Positions 1-6,769 of a stretch of DNA of 13,736 nucleotides are shown piece by piece; positions within the stretch are counted from its first letter, which is position 1, and each line of letters opens with the position of its first letter. Location: the NCBI GenBank assembly GCA_035353615.1, contig DAOPZY010000062.1:1-13736 (forward strand), in the 5' to 3' direction. This stretch comes from CAXXOK01 sp035353615. GTDB taxonomy: Bacteria; Bacillota; Clostridia; Christensenellales; Aristaeellaceae. Position numbers and translations under genes: made by a program. The notes below the pieces were generated by a model that saw nothing but the letters and a program-made list of their open reading frames with translations, was not told where the DNA came from and did no database searches.

Positions 1-13
1 GGGGCAGTGCACA

Positions 14-58
14 CCCTGACAAGGGCTTTGCCCTTGACCCGGTTTCGCTGCGGCGAAA
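14..58 (+). repeat. Partial copy of the dispersed hairpin repeat (modules B and C)
   Basis: Positions 14-40 are identical to 3052-3078 of the tandem repeat. They contain the hairpin CAAGGGC-TTT-GCCCTTG (20-36). The next hairpin, TTTCGC-TGCG-GCGAAA (43-58), is a variant of the repeat's CCGC-TGCG-GCGG module, with the same TGCG loop but a longer, differently composed stem. Read on the plus strand, this second hairpin is followed by GTTTTAT, so it could act as a weak terminator for rightward transcription. On the minus strand, downstream of the beta-mannosidase, there is no T tract. The strand given is that of the main array. Confidence 0.75.
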
Positions 59-93
59 GTTTTATGGCGGTGCAAATACCTATGCCAAAGCGT

Positions 94-2541
94 TTATCGC
101 CCTAAATCCGCGATGCTTGTCACGCTCAGCTGCTCTTTCAGCGTTTCGGCAGTGATTCCATAGGCGAATACGGTACGGCTTTCCCCCGGCAGAAGGAACA
201 GGCTATTGTCACTGAAAAGGCAATCCGCCTTGTCTGCGTCCAGCCATACGCCCCACGCAAACGCGCTCGCGGTCAGCGTAATTTCACAGTCTGCCCCTTT
301 TTGCACGGCTTGCCACCGAATGGCGGGCGGAGCGAACTCGAAGAACTTCGGCGCGCTGAACAGCTCGCAGTTTTCCGAAACGACCTGCCCGTCGGCGTCC
401 CGCAGGGTCAGGATATACGCCAACCGATCCTCGGGGTGCAGTTGCCCGTCTTGGGGTTGCACGGTTTCATGGCGAATCCAAACGGAGGTGAGGGGAGGCG
501 CGTTCACCGCGACGGTTTCTGCGGAGACCAGCGCGCCTTTCGCGTCGATCAGCCGCAGTTCCGCCTGCCCGGCAAAGGGCGAAAGCGTATCATTGGCCAC
601 GCTTACGTTCAGCTCCATCCCCTTGCGCTCGCAGGAGATCAGCACCGGAGCGAAAAACCGGCGTGCGGCGTAGTGCAGCTGTTTCCACCGGCCGAAGCTG
701 TCGATGCTGGCCCAGCTGGCCACGGGCCAGCAATCGTTCAGCTGCCAGTAGATCGCGCCCATGCAGCGCCCGCGGTAACGCCGCCAGTGTTCCACGCCCG
801 CGCGCATCGCCTCCGCCTGCAACAGTTGGGAGGCGTACAGCACATGGGCGAAGCTTTCGGGGTAGCGGTAATTTTGCGACAGGTAATACATGATTTTACC
901 GTTGCCGCCCACGCATTTCTGGTGGCTTTCCATCACGCGGGAAAAGATATTGCGATCCTCCGGCAGGGTATAGGCTTGCACGGTTTTCAGGCTGGGGAAG
1001 GATTCGAACCCAAACTCGCTGCAAAACCGGGGATACTTATTCCGGTAATCCTCAAACGGTTTCAGGCCGTGCCAGACGTCCCAACAGTGCACATCGCCCC
1101 GGTCGTAGCTATTGGGGTCGTCAAAGCCGCCGCCGGAGGAGGGCGAGGAAGGCCAGTACGGAAGCTGCGGCGCGAAGGCGGCGCATTCTTTTTGCAGCAC
1201 ATACTCAAACAGCTTGATGTAATCCGCCCGCAGGGCTGGGCTATGCGCGCGAACGGCGGGCCAATCCACCCAGCCGGATTCCATTTCGTTGTTGCCGCAC
1301 AGCGCGCACAGGCAGGCATGGTGGCGCACGCGCAACAGGTTATCGCGGGTTTCAGCTACAACGTTTTGCTCAAACGCCTCGGTCAGCTTATACACATTGC
1401 AGGCATACATCAAATCCAGCCATACCATCAGGCCCAGCTCGTCGCACAGGTCAAAAAACCAGTCCTCCGGGTAGTAGCCGCCGCCCCACACGCGCACGGT
1501 ATTGAAGTTGGCTTTGGCGCAGGCCGTGAGCAGCTCGCGCGTGCGCTGCGGATTGGTGCGACCGATGAGGTTATCCTCCGGGATGTAATCGGCCCCCATG
1601 GAGAAAATTTTGTTGCCGTTTACCTGAAAGCAAAACTCGCGGCCCCACGCGTCCGGCGTTTGGGAAATGGCTACGGTGCGCAGGCCGATGCGACGGGCGG
1701 TCTGGTCCAGCACGTCGCCGTCCGCGTTCAGGCATGCGACGGTCAGGGTGTACAGCGGGTGCTCGCCCCAGCCGTTGGGCTGCCATAGCGCCGGATGCGC
1801 CACCTCGAGGGTTAGCGCCGCGCCCTGCGTTTCGCTTACTGCGGTGGCGCCGTTGGGCGCGGTCAGGGTTGCGCGGAGGGTATGCGGCGTTGCCCCTTCC
1901 GTTTGAGCGGTCACGGCCAACTGTACGCGGCCTTCCCGGTGATGCTGTAAAATTTCAACGCTGGTAAGCCGCAGCGCGCCATAGGCTTCCAGCTCGCAGG
2001 GTCGCCACACGCCCGCGTCGGGCAGCTGCGGGCCCCAATCCCAGCCAAACATGCAGTGCGCCTTGCGCAGGAAATTGCTGCCCATGGTATAGCCGGTGCC
2101 ATCATAGGTTACATCGGGGTTGGCCGACGAGGCTTCCGCGATGAAGCGGTTTGGGGAGCGGAACACAACCGTTAGCCGGTTGCCGGCGGGGGTCAGCAGC
2201 CGTTTCACAGGCACGCGCCAGATGCGGTGCATGTTGTTTGCCACAAGCACGGTCTCGCCGTTCAGGCTAACCTCCGCCAGCGTATCCAGCCCGTAGAACA
2301 CCAGATCAATCTGTTCCTGTTCTAAAAAGGCTACGGAAACGTCAAAATCGCGGCGGTACGTATAGTCGCGGTCGAACAGTCGAAGCGCCGCATACTCGTT
2401 TTCACGGTAGAACGGATCGTCGATCAGCCCATTGGCCAGCAAATCGCCGAGCACAGAGCCGGGCACGCGCGCGGGAATGTCCGTATGCCCGAGCGCTTCC
2501 TGCAAAATCCAGTTGCCATTCAGGCTAAGGGTTTGTTTCAT
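94..2541 (-). CDS. Beta-mannosidase, glycoside hydrolase family 2
   Basis: Predicted to release terminal beta-D-mannose from the non-reducing end of manno- or gluco-manno-oligosaccharides in the cytoplasm; there is no signal peptide. The 815-residue protein has the GH2 beta-mannosidase layout: a sugar-binding beta-sandwich (about 1-185, containing FGWDWGP at 165-171), an immunoglobulin-like domain (about 190-290), a TIM barrel (about 300-630) and C-terminal beta domains. The acid/base is E419 in LCGNNE and the nucleophile is E509 in CSEFGF; YWQLNDCWP (598-606) is also typical. The start was chosen at 2541 because GGAGG lies about 8 nt upstream. The frame stays open to 2796, but the extra 85 residues are low-quality sequence and lack this signal. 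It is the last gene of the locus, separated from the GH3 gene by about 980 bp that includes a possible promoter of its own. Family and catalytic residues are clear; mannoside specificity is inferred from family motifs. Confidence 0.93.
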   Translation of the reverse strand: MKQTLSLNGNWILQEALGHTDIPARVPGSVLGDLLANGLIDDPFYRENEYAALRLFDRDYTYRRDFDVSVAFLEQEQIDLVFYGLDTLAEVSLNGETVLVANNMHRIWRVPVKRLLTPAGNRLTVVFRSPNRFIAEASSANPDVTYDGTGYTMGSNFLRKAHCMFGWDWGPQLPDAGVWRPCELEAYGALRLTSVEILQHHREGRVQLAVTAQTEGATPHTLRATLTAPNGATAVSETQGAALTLEVAHPALWQPNGWGEHPLYTLTVACLNADGDVLDQTARRIGLRTVAISQTPDAWGREFCFQVNGNKIFSMGADYIPEDNLIGRTNPQRTRELLTACAKANFNTVRVWGGGYYPEDWFFDLCDELGLMVWLDLMYACNVYKLTEAFEQNVVAETRDNLLRVRHHACLCALCGNNEMESGWVDWPAVRAHSPALRADYIKLFEYVLQKECAAFAPQLPYWPSSPSSGGGFDDPNSYDRGDVHCWDVWHGLKPFEDYRNKYPRFCSEFGFESFPSLKTVQAYTLPEDRNIFSRVMESHQKCVGGNGKIMYYLSQNYRYPESFAHVLYASQLLQAEAMRAGVEHWRRYRGRCMGAIYWQLNDCWPVASWASIDSFGRWKQLHYAARRFFAPVLISCERKGMELNVSVANDTLSPFAGQAELRLIDAKGALVSAETVAVNAPPLTSVWIRHETVQPQDGQLHPEDRLAYILTLRDADGQVVSENCELFSAPKFFEFAPPAIRWQAVQKGADCEITLTASAFAWGVWLDADKADCLFSDNSLFLLPGESRTVFAYGITAETLKEQLSVTSIADLGR

Positions 2542-2566
2542 ATGCAAGCCTCCGTAGGGCGCCGCG

Positions 2567-2582
2567 CGCCGCAAAAGCGGCG
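2567..2582 (-). promoter_or_regulatory. Leader hairpin just before the beta-mannosidase RBS
   Basis: CGCCGC-AAAA-GCGGCG is a perfect 6-bp stem with a 4-nt loop (UUUU in the mRNA). It ends about 25 nt upstream of the start codon and just ahead of the GGAGG. It may influence translation initiation or mRNA stability; the role is inferred. Confidence 0.45.
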
Positions 2583-2820
2583 GGGCAGGGTGGGGATGGG
2601 AAATCGGGTAAAGGCATACCACCGTGGATAAGGACGGCGCGCCTTCGTCGCAACGAAACAGATCAAGGACAAAGCCGCCGTGAGGGCGCGAACGCGAAGT
2701 TTTTACGGGGGGTGAAGCGAAACACCAAAGACGGTGCCGCAGCCCCTGAACCCAAATGGCGAAAAGCTGGCAGGAGCAGTCCGCTTCTGCTTTCACACCT
2801 TATACCGCGAGGCGGTTCGG

Positions 2821-2834
2821 CCGGCGCGCGCCGG
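2821..2834. promoter_or_regulatory. Perfect 14-bp GC palindrome at the predicted start point of the beta-mannosidase transcript
   Basis: CCGGCGCGCGCCGG is a perfect palindrome. It begins 6 nt downstream of the predicted -10 box, so it would cover +1 to about +13. It could be an operator or simply the 5' end hairpin of the transcript. It does not resemble the TAAWCGWTTA-type sites upstream of the LacI gene. A similar 12-bp palindrome occurs right after the ATPase stop codon (5885-5896). Confidence 0.4.
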
Positions 2835-2839
2835 TTGCT

Positions 2840-2868
2840 ATTGTAGCGGTTTTCCCGAGAACGCGCAA
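2840..2868 (-). promoter_or_regulatory. Candidate promoter for the beta-mannosidase gene
   Basis: Read on the minus strand: TTGCGC (2868-2863), a 17-nt spacer, then TACAAT (2845-2840). The -10 matches 5 of 6 consensus bases; the -35 matches only TTG. It lies about 300 nt upstream of the start codon. It would let the beta-mannosidase be transcribed despite the long repeat region separating it from the rest of the operon. Confidence 0.45.
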
Positions 2869-2965
2869 GACCCGTCGGATCCAATCCGTTTGGCCGACCC
2901 ATACGGGGGCGGGGCAAATCGCGCAGAGCGCAAACTGCTTGTGAATCAATGGAATATATCAGTTG

Positions 2966-2995
2966 CGCCACATTGCGCCTGCGGCGCTCGTGGCG
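2966..2995. other. Nested stem-loop upstream of the repeat array
   Basis: The outer stem CGCCAC/GTGGCG (2966-2971 with 2990-2995) encloses an inner hairpin GCGCC-TGC-GGCGC (2975-2987). The inner TGC loop is the same as in module D of the adjacent 184-bp repeat, so this may be a related unit. No T tract follows on either strand. Confidence 0.45.
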
Positions 2996-3030
2996 AATTT
3001 GATTGATATGCTGTGTTTAGGCCTCCGGCA

Positions 3031-3465
3031 GGCAGGGATTTCATCCCTGCGCCCTGACAAGGGCTTTGCCCTTGACCCATTTCCGCTGCGGCGGGGGTGG
3101 GTGTCAATGGAATGGCGCAGAAGGTTAAGCCGCTCGCCTCATAGCCCTGCGGGCTGTTCGCTCGCTTGGATTTTGGCGCTGCGTCCTGGGGCTTGGGGTT
3201 CCACCCCAAACCCTGGCAGGGATTTCATCCCTGCGCCCTGACAAGGGCTTTGCCCTTGACCCATTTCCGCTGCGGCGGGGGTGGGTGTCAATGGAATGGC
3301 GCAGAAGGTTAAGCCGCTCGCCTCATAGCCCTGCGGGCTGTTCGCTCGCTTGGATTTTGGCGCTGCGTCCTGGGGCTTGGGGTTCCACCCCAAACCCTGG
3401 CAGGGATTTCATCCCTGCGCCCTGACAAGGGCTTTGCCCTTGACCCATTTCCGCTGCGGCGGGGG
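3031..3465 (+). repeat. Tandem 184-bp repeat made of small perfect hairpins, about 2.4 copies
   Basis: Two copies, 3031-3214 and 3215-3398, appear base-for-base identical; a third stops after 67 bp (3399-3465). Within unit 1 the modules are: A, GCAGGGAT-TTC-ATCCCTGC (3032-3050); B, CAAGGGC-TTT-GCCCTTG (3058-3074); C, CCGC-TGCG-GCGG (3083-3094); D, AGCCC-TGC-GGGCT (3143-3155) inside a 37-bp block (3131-3167) conserved at 13600-13636; and E, TTGGGGT-TCC-ACCCCAA (3193-3209). Four of the five have 3-nt loops beginning with T. Open frames run through the array, but they are simply translations of the repeat, giving the same peptide twice, and have no coding support. I know of similar GC-rich intergenic hairpin repeats in Clostridia but cannot assign a named family. 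Confidence 0.95.
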
Positions 3466-3479
3466 AATTTGACAGCCTG

Positions 3480-3515
3480 CGGCCCGCGCGGTTCCATAGC
3501 AAACCGCGCGGGCCG
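3480..3515. terminator. Long GC stem-loop after the beta-glucosidase gene
   Basis: A 14-bp perfect stem (3480-3493 with 3502-3515, arms CGGCCCGCGCGGTT and AACCGCGCGGGCCG) has an 8-nt loop. It starts 10 nt past the GH3 stop codon. The T-rich stretch (CATTTTGTTTATTT) lies on the plus-strand 3' side and overlaps the GH3 stop. For the GH3 mRNA the hairpin is therefore preceded by A-rich sequence and followed by GCAGGCTGTC, without a U run. It is probably a transcript end or 3'-stabilising structure for GH3, and a better intrinsic terminator for any rightward transcript. Confidence 0.65.
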
Positions 3516-3525
3516 GGCATTTTGT

Positions 3526-5802
3526 TTATTTGGCCGCGTTCAACTGATCCACCAACTGAACCAGATCTTCATAGCGGATCATTCCATTGCCAAAGCTGAG
3601 CATGGCGCGCAGCGGCGTGTAGGCGATCATCGCCTGCATCATATCCTTGCTTACGGCGCTGTCGGCGTTTTCATCCTCCCCGGTGGAATGGCTGGCAAAC
3701 GCGTTGCTCATCGCGTCCATCATGGGCTTGAGCGCTTCCGCGTTCTTCGGTTGCGCCAACAGGTCCATAAAGATGGAGTTGAGGGTGGCTTTGTCCGGAA
3801 TTTCCACAGTGGAAAGCACCGTTACATCGGCTTCCAGAGCGATATCGCGACTGGAACGCGCAATCTGGATGCCAAACGCGCCGGTTTCGACGTGCCAATC
3901 ATGAATCGCGTCGTTCCAACTGGCAAACGCGCGCCGGTCCAGCGTGAATGTCACGGTTTTGGTTTCACCGGGCGCGAGGGCAACCTTTTCAAAGCCTTTC
4001 AGCTCCCGCACCGGGCGGATGGCCGTGCTTTCCCGATCCGCCACGTACAGCTGAACAACCTCCTTGCCGGGCACAGCGCCGGTGTTGGTTACGTCCACAG
4101 TCACGGTCAGGCTTTCGGTATCCTTGATTTCCGAAGCGCTCAGGCGCAGGTTGGCATAGGCAAAGGCGGTGTAGCTCAGCCCAAAGCCAAAGGGGAACAG
4201 CACGGGCGCTTTGCGCTTGTCATACCAGCGGTAGCCCACAAACACGCCTTCGCGGTACTCGGCCACGTTCTTTTCCCCGCCGTACCACGGGAAGGAGGGA
4301 TTGTCCTCCAATTGCAGGGGGAAGCTTTCCGGCAGGCGACCGCAGGGGTTCACGTTGCCAAAGAGCACATCCACCGTTGCGCCGCCCACGGCCTGACCGC
4401 CCAGATAGGCTTCCAGCACAGCCTTCACGCTCCCGAGCCACGGCATCACAATGGGGGAACCGTTGTGCAGCACAACCGCGACATTGGGGTTCACCTTAGC
4501 GATGCGCTCAATCAGCGTTTCCTGCGCGACGGGCATATGCAGGTGAGTCCGGTCATAGCCTTCGCTTTCGTAACGGTCCGGCAGGCCGGCGAAAATCACG
4601 ACGGTTTCCGCGCCCCGGGCAACGGCTTCCGCCTGGGCAATCAGGCTTTCATCCGGGTCGTCACAGTCCACATCGTAGCCGTCGGCATAGGTTACGCCGG
4701 GCATCGCGCTCAGCGAATCCCACGCGCTGGTAATTTTGTGGCTGTTGATGTGGGAGCTGCCGCCGCCCTGATAACGCGGGTTTTTCGCAAACTGCCCGAT
4801 CACGGCCAGCTTTACGCCCTTGTGAAGCGGGAGCAGCGCGTCCTCGTTTTTCAGCAAAACCATGCACTCCGCGGCCAGCGCGCGCGCCAGCTCGTGATCC
4901 GCATCCAGGCTCCACGCGGTATCCGGCTTTGCATGGGTCAGGTAGCGCTGGTTGATGGTCAGGATTCGCTCGCAGCACAAATCGACAAGCTTTTCGTCCA
5001 ATTTGCCCTCTTGAACGGCCTGAACAATGCGCTTGTCGTTTTCACCGGCGGAGGCGGGCATTTCCAAATCCAGACCGGCCTTCACGCACTCGACCCGATC
5101 GTCCACCGCGCCCCAGTCGCTCATCACATAGCCTTTGAAGCCCCACTCGTTGCGCAACAGCTCCGTAAGCAGCCAGCGGTTTTCGCACGCGTAGGTGCCG
5201 TTGACAAGGTTGTAGCTGCACATCACCGTCCACGGTTGAGCGCGCTTCACGGCGGCCTCAAACGCGGGCAGGTAAATTTCGCGCAGGGTGCGCTCATCCG
5301 CGACGCTGTTGCTGCTCATGCGGCGGTGCTCCTGGCTGTTGGCGGCAAAGTGCTTGATGCTGGTGCCCACGTTGCGGCTTTGCACGCCGTTAATGAAGCT
5401 GACGGCCGCCTCGCCCGCCAGATAGGGGTCCTCGCTGTAATACTCGAAATTGCGCCCGCAAAGCGGCGACCGTTTGATGTTGACCGCGGGGCCGAGCACC
5501 ACGGAAACCTTCTCGTGCTGGCACGCGTCGCCCACGGCTTCGCCTACCGTTTGCAACAGCGCGCGGTCAAACGACGCGGCCGTCGCGCACCCGGCAGGGA
5601 AACAGACGGCCTTGATCGCGTCGTTCACGCCGAGGTGATCCGCCTGATCGTCCTGCTTGCGCAGGCCGTGCGGGCCGTCGCTGACCATGCAGCTTTCCAC
5701 GCCCAGCCGAGGCACGGGTTTGGTATGCCAAAAATCCAGGCCAGAGAGCAAACCGGCTTTTTCCTCCAAGGTCATATTGGCTACGGTTGCCTGAATATCC
5801 AT
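3526..5802 (-). CDS. Beta-glucosidase, glycoside hydrolase family 3
   Basis: Predicted cytoplasmic exo-acting beta-glucosidase that removes terminal beta-D-glucose from oligosaccharides; there is no signal peptide. The 758 residues comprise the N-terminal TIM barrel (about 1-290), with SDGPHGLRKQ (41-50), the KH pair K150/H151 and nucleophile D229 in VMSDWG. The alpha/beta sandwich follows (about 330-490), with YESEGYDR (411-418, where E414 is the probable acid/base), then a fibronectin-III-like domain (about 555-655). A further tail of about 95 residues (665-758) is Met- and Ala-rich, apparently helical, and lies outside the usual three domains. I chose the ATG at 5802; a TTG directly in front (5805) is also possible because the AGG-type RBS fits both. 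It sits 94 bp after the ATPase and probably shares its transcript. Beta-glucosidase is the best guess, but GH3 also includes beta-xylosidases and N-acetylglucosaminidases. Confidence 0.92.
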   Translation of the reverse strand: MDIQATVANMTLEEKAGLLSGLDFWHTKPVPRLGVESCMVSDGPHGLRKQDDQADHLGVNDAIKAVCFPAGCATAASFDRALLQTVGEAVGDACQHEKVSVVLGPAVNIKRSPLCGRNFEYYSEDPYLAGEAAVSFINGVQSRNVGTSIKHFAANSQEHRRMSSNSVADERTLREIYLPAFEAAVKRAQPWTVMCSYNLVNGTYACENRWLLTELLRNEWGFKGYVMSDWGAVDDRVECVKAGLDLEMPASAGENDKRIVQAVQEGKLDEKLVDLCCERILTINQRYLTHAKPDTAWSLDADHELARALAAECMVLLKNEDALLPLHKGVKLAVIGQFAKNPRYQGGGSSHINSHKITSAWDSLSAMPGVTYADGYDVDCDDPDESLIAQAEAVARGAETVVIFAGLPDRYESEGYDRTHLHMPVAQETLIERIAKVNPNVAVVLHNGSPIVMPWLGSVKAVLEAYLGGQAVGGATVDVLFGNVNPCGRLPESFPLQLEDNPSFPWYGGEKNVAEYREGVFVGYRWYDKRKAPVLFPFGFGLSYTAFAYANLRLSASEIKDTESLTVTVDVTNTGAVPGKEVVQLYVADRESTAIRPVRELKGFEKVALAPGETKTVTFTLDRRAFASWNDAIHDWHVETGAFGIQIARSSRDIALEADVTVLSTVEIPDKATLNSIFMDLLAQPKNAEALKPMMDAMSNAFASHSTGEDENADSAVSKDMMQAMIAYTPLRAMLSFGNGMIRYEDLVQLVDQLNAAK

Positions 5803-5835
5803 CAAGAGGTACCTGCCTTTCGTAGGGATAATGTA

Positions 5836-5896
5836 CGGACGCGATGACGCGGCGTCCGCGCTGAAATGGGAAACCTCCGCGCCGCCGGCGCGCCGG
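5836..5896. promoter_or_regulatory. Intercistronic dyads between the ATPase and beta-glucosidase genes
   Basis: Two symmetric elements lie in this 94-bp gap. CGGACGC (5836-5842) pairs with GCGTCCG (5852-5858) across a 9-nt loop. CCGGCGCGCCGG (5885-5896) is a 12-bp perfect palindrome abutting the ATPase stop codon. Neither is followed by a T tract on the minus strand, and I see no convincing promoter here. They are more likely mRNA processing or stability elements than terminators. Confidence 0.45.
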
Positions 5897-6769
5897 TTAC
5901 ACGGTGGTAAGGTCCCAAGGCTCGTAAATCTTGGGCACGTCGCTGATGAGGCGTTTGGTATAGGCTGCCTTGGGAGCGAGAATTACCTCGTCCGCGGTGC
6001 CGTGCTCCACAAACTTGCCGTGCTCCATAATGTAAACGCTGTCCGAGATGTAATACGAAAGCCCGATATCGTGGGTGATGAAGAGGATTGTCATGCCGAT
6101 TTCATCGCGCAGGTGCAAAAGCATGTCCAGAATGGTGGCGCGCGAGCACGCGTCGATCATGCTGGTCGGCTCGTCCGCGAGCAGAATTTTGGGCTTGAGC
6201 AGGAACACGCGCGCGATCATCAGGCGCTGCATCTGGCCGCCGGAAAGCTCGAAGGGGTATTTGTTGGTCAGCTCCGCAAACTTCAGGTTCACAAAGCAGC
6301 AGGCCTCGGTCATCATCTCGATTTTCTTTTCCTTGGGCAGATGGCGGCCGCCGCACATGTTGATGCAATCCAGAAGCACGGTGTCGATTTTGTTGAACAC
6401 GTTAAAGGAGCTGAACGGGTCCTGAAAAATGGCCTGAATGCCTTTCCAGTACTCCCGTTTTTTGTGGCGGGTGCTGATATCGCGCGGCTTGCCCTGATAG
6501 TAGATTTCGCCGGACGTGACGTTCAGCAGCCCCAGCAGCATCTTGGACAGCGTGGTTTTACCGCTGCCGCTTTCCCCCACGATGGAAACCAGCTCGCCTT
6601 CGTGAAACTCAAAATCCACATGATCGACGGCGACAGTTTGCTTGGCGCCGGTGCCAAAGATTTTGGTAACGCCTTTGCCGCTCAGGCACAGCGGCCGGCT
6701 GGCGAGGTCCTCCAGCCGTTTGGGGCGGAGGGCGATATCCTCATGAAGGGTGCACTCACTCGTCGTCAT
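5897..6769 (-). CDS. ABC transporter ATP-binding protein, oligopeptide/dipeptide (OppF/DppF) family, probably oligosaccharide uptake
   Basis: One of two ATPases powering the importer at the inner face of the membrane. In 290 residues it shows Walker A GESGSGKT (65-72), the Q-loop Q116 in FQDP, signature LSGGQ (175-179), Walker B ILLADE (195-200) and the switch histidine H233 in ITHD. The N-terminal 30 residues precede the ATPase fold. It lacks the extended C-terminal cysteine domain of its partner. Its start lies 14 bp inside the end of the preceding ATPase gene, with GGAGG about 9 nt upstream, so the two are probably translationally coupled. The alanine usual after the signature-proximal Walker B (DEPTSALD) is methionine here (EPTSMID), a mild variation. 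Substrate is not determined by this subunit; carbohydrate is inferred from the adjacent glycosidases. Confidence 0.93.
   Translation of the reverse strand: MTTSECTLHEDIALRPKRLEDLASRPLCLSGKGVTKIFGTGAKQTVAVDHVDFEFHEGELVSIVGESGSGKTTLSKMLLGLLNVTSGEIYYQGKPRDISTRHKKREYWKGIQAIFQDPFSSFNVFNKIDTVLLDCINMCGGRHLPKEKKIEMMTEACCFVNLKFAELTNKYPFELSGGQMQRLMIARVFLLKPKILLADEPTSMIDACSRATILDMLLHLRDEIGMTILFITHDIGLSYYISDSVYIMEHGKFVEHGTADEVILAPKAAYTKRLISDVPKIYEPWDLTTV

Larger units (their letters stand above)
2542..3030. other. Non-coding leader region upstream of the beta-mannosidase
   Basis: I see no credible gene here. Open frames cross it on both strands but lack ribosome binding sites and recognisable protein character. 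It holds the probable promoter, dyads and hairpins listed separately. A small dyad, CGGAT-CCA-ATCCG (2876-2888), lies just upstream of the -35 box, and TTCGT-CGCA-ACGAA (2644-2657) lies in the leader. If the promoter at 2840-2868 is used, the mRNA has a leader of roughly 290 nt. I do not recognise a riboswitch class in it. Confidence 0.6.

Noticed and set aside
2542..2796. An 85-residue N-terminal extension of the beta-mannosidase.
   Set aside because: The GH2 fold begins at the ATG at 2541, which has a good GGAGG. The extension would cover the leader hairpins and has no domain or signal-peptide character.
2542..2833. A riboswitch in the beta-mannosidase leader.
   Set aside because: The leader has several simple hairpins, but I could not match any riboswitch core I know, and the gene's function does not suggest one.
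3031..3465. CRISPR array.
   Set aside because: The 184-bp units follow each other directly with no unique spacers, and there are no cas genes.
2946..3520. Minus-strand open frames through the tandem repeat that encode nearly the same 60-residue peptide twice.
   Set aside because: The repetition is a by-product of the 184-bp DNA repeat; there is no ribosome binding site or protein-like composition. Such translations probably populate databases as spurious hypothetical proteins.
3469..5847. A 792-codon open frame on the plus strand covering the whole beta-glucosidase gene.
   Set aside because: It is antisense to a clear GH3 gene; its product is His-, Arg- and Val-rich with no recognisable domain. 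Long antisense frames are expected in GC-rich genes, and similar ones shadow most other genes here (for example 301-1788 and 10117-11664).
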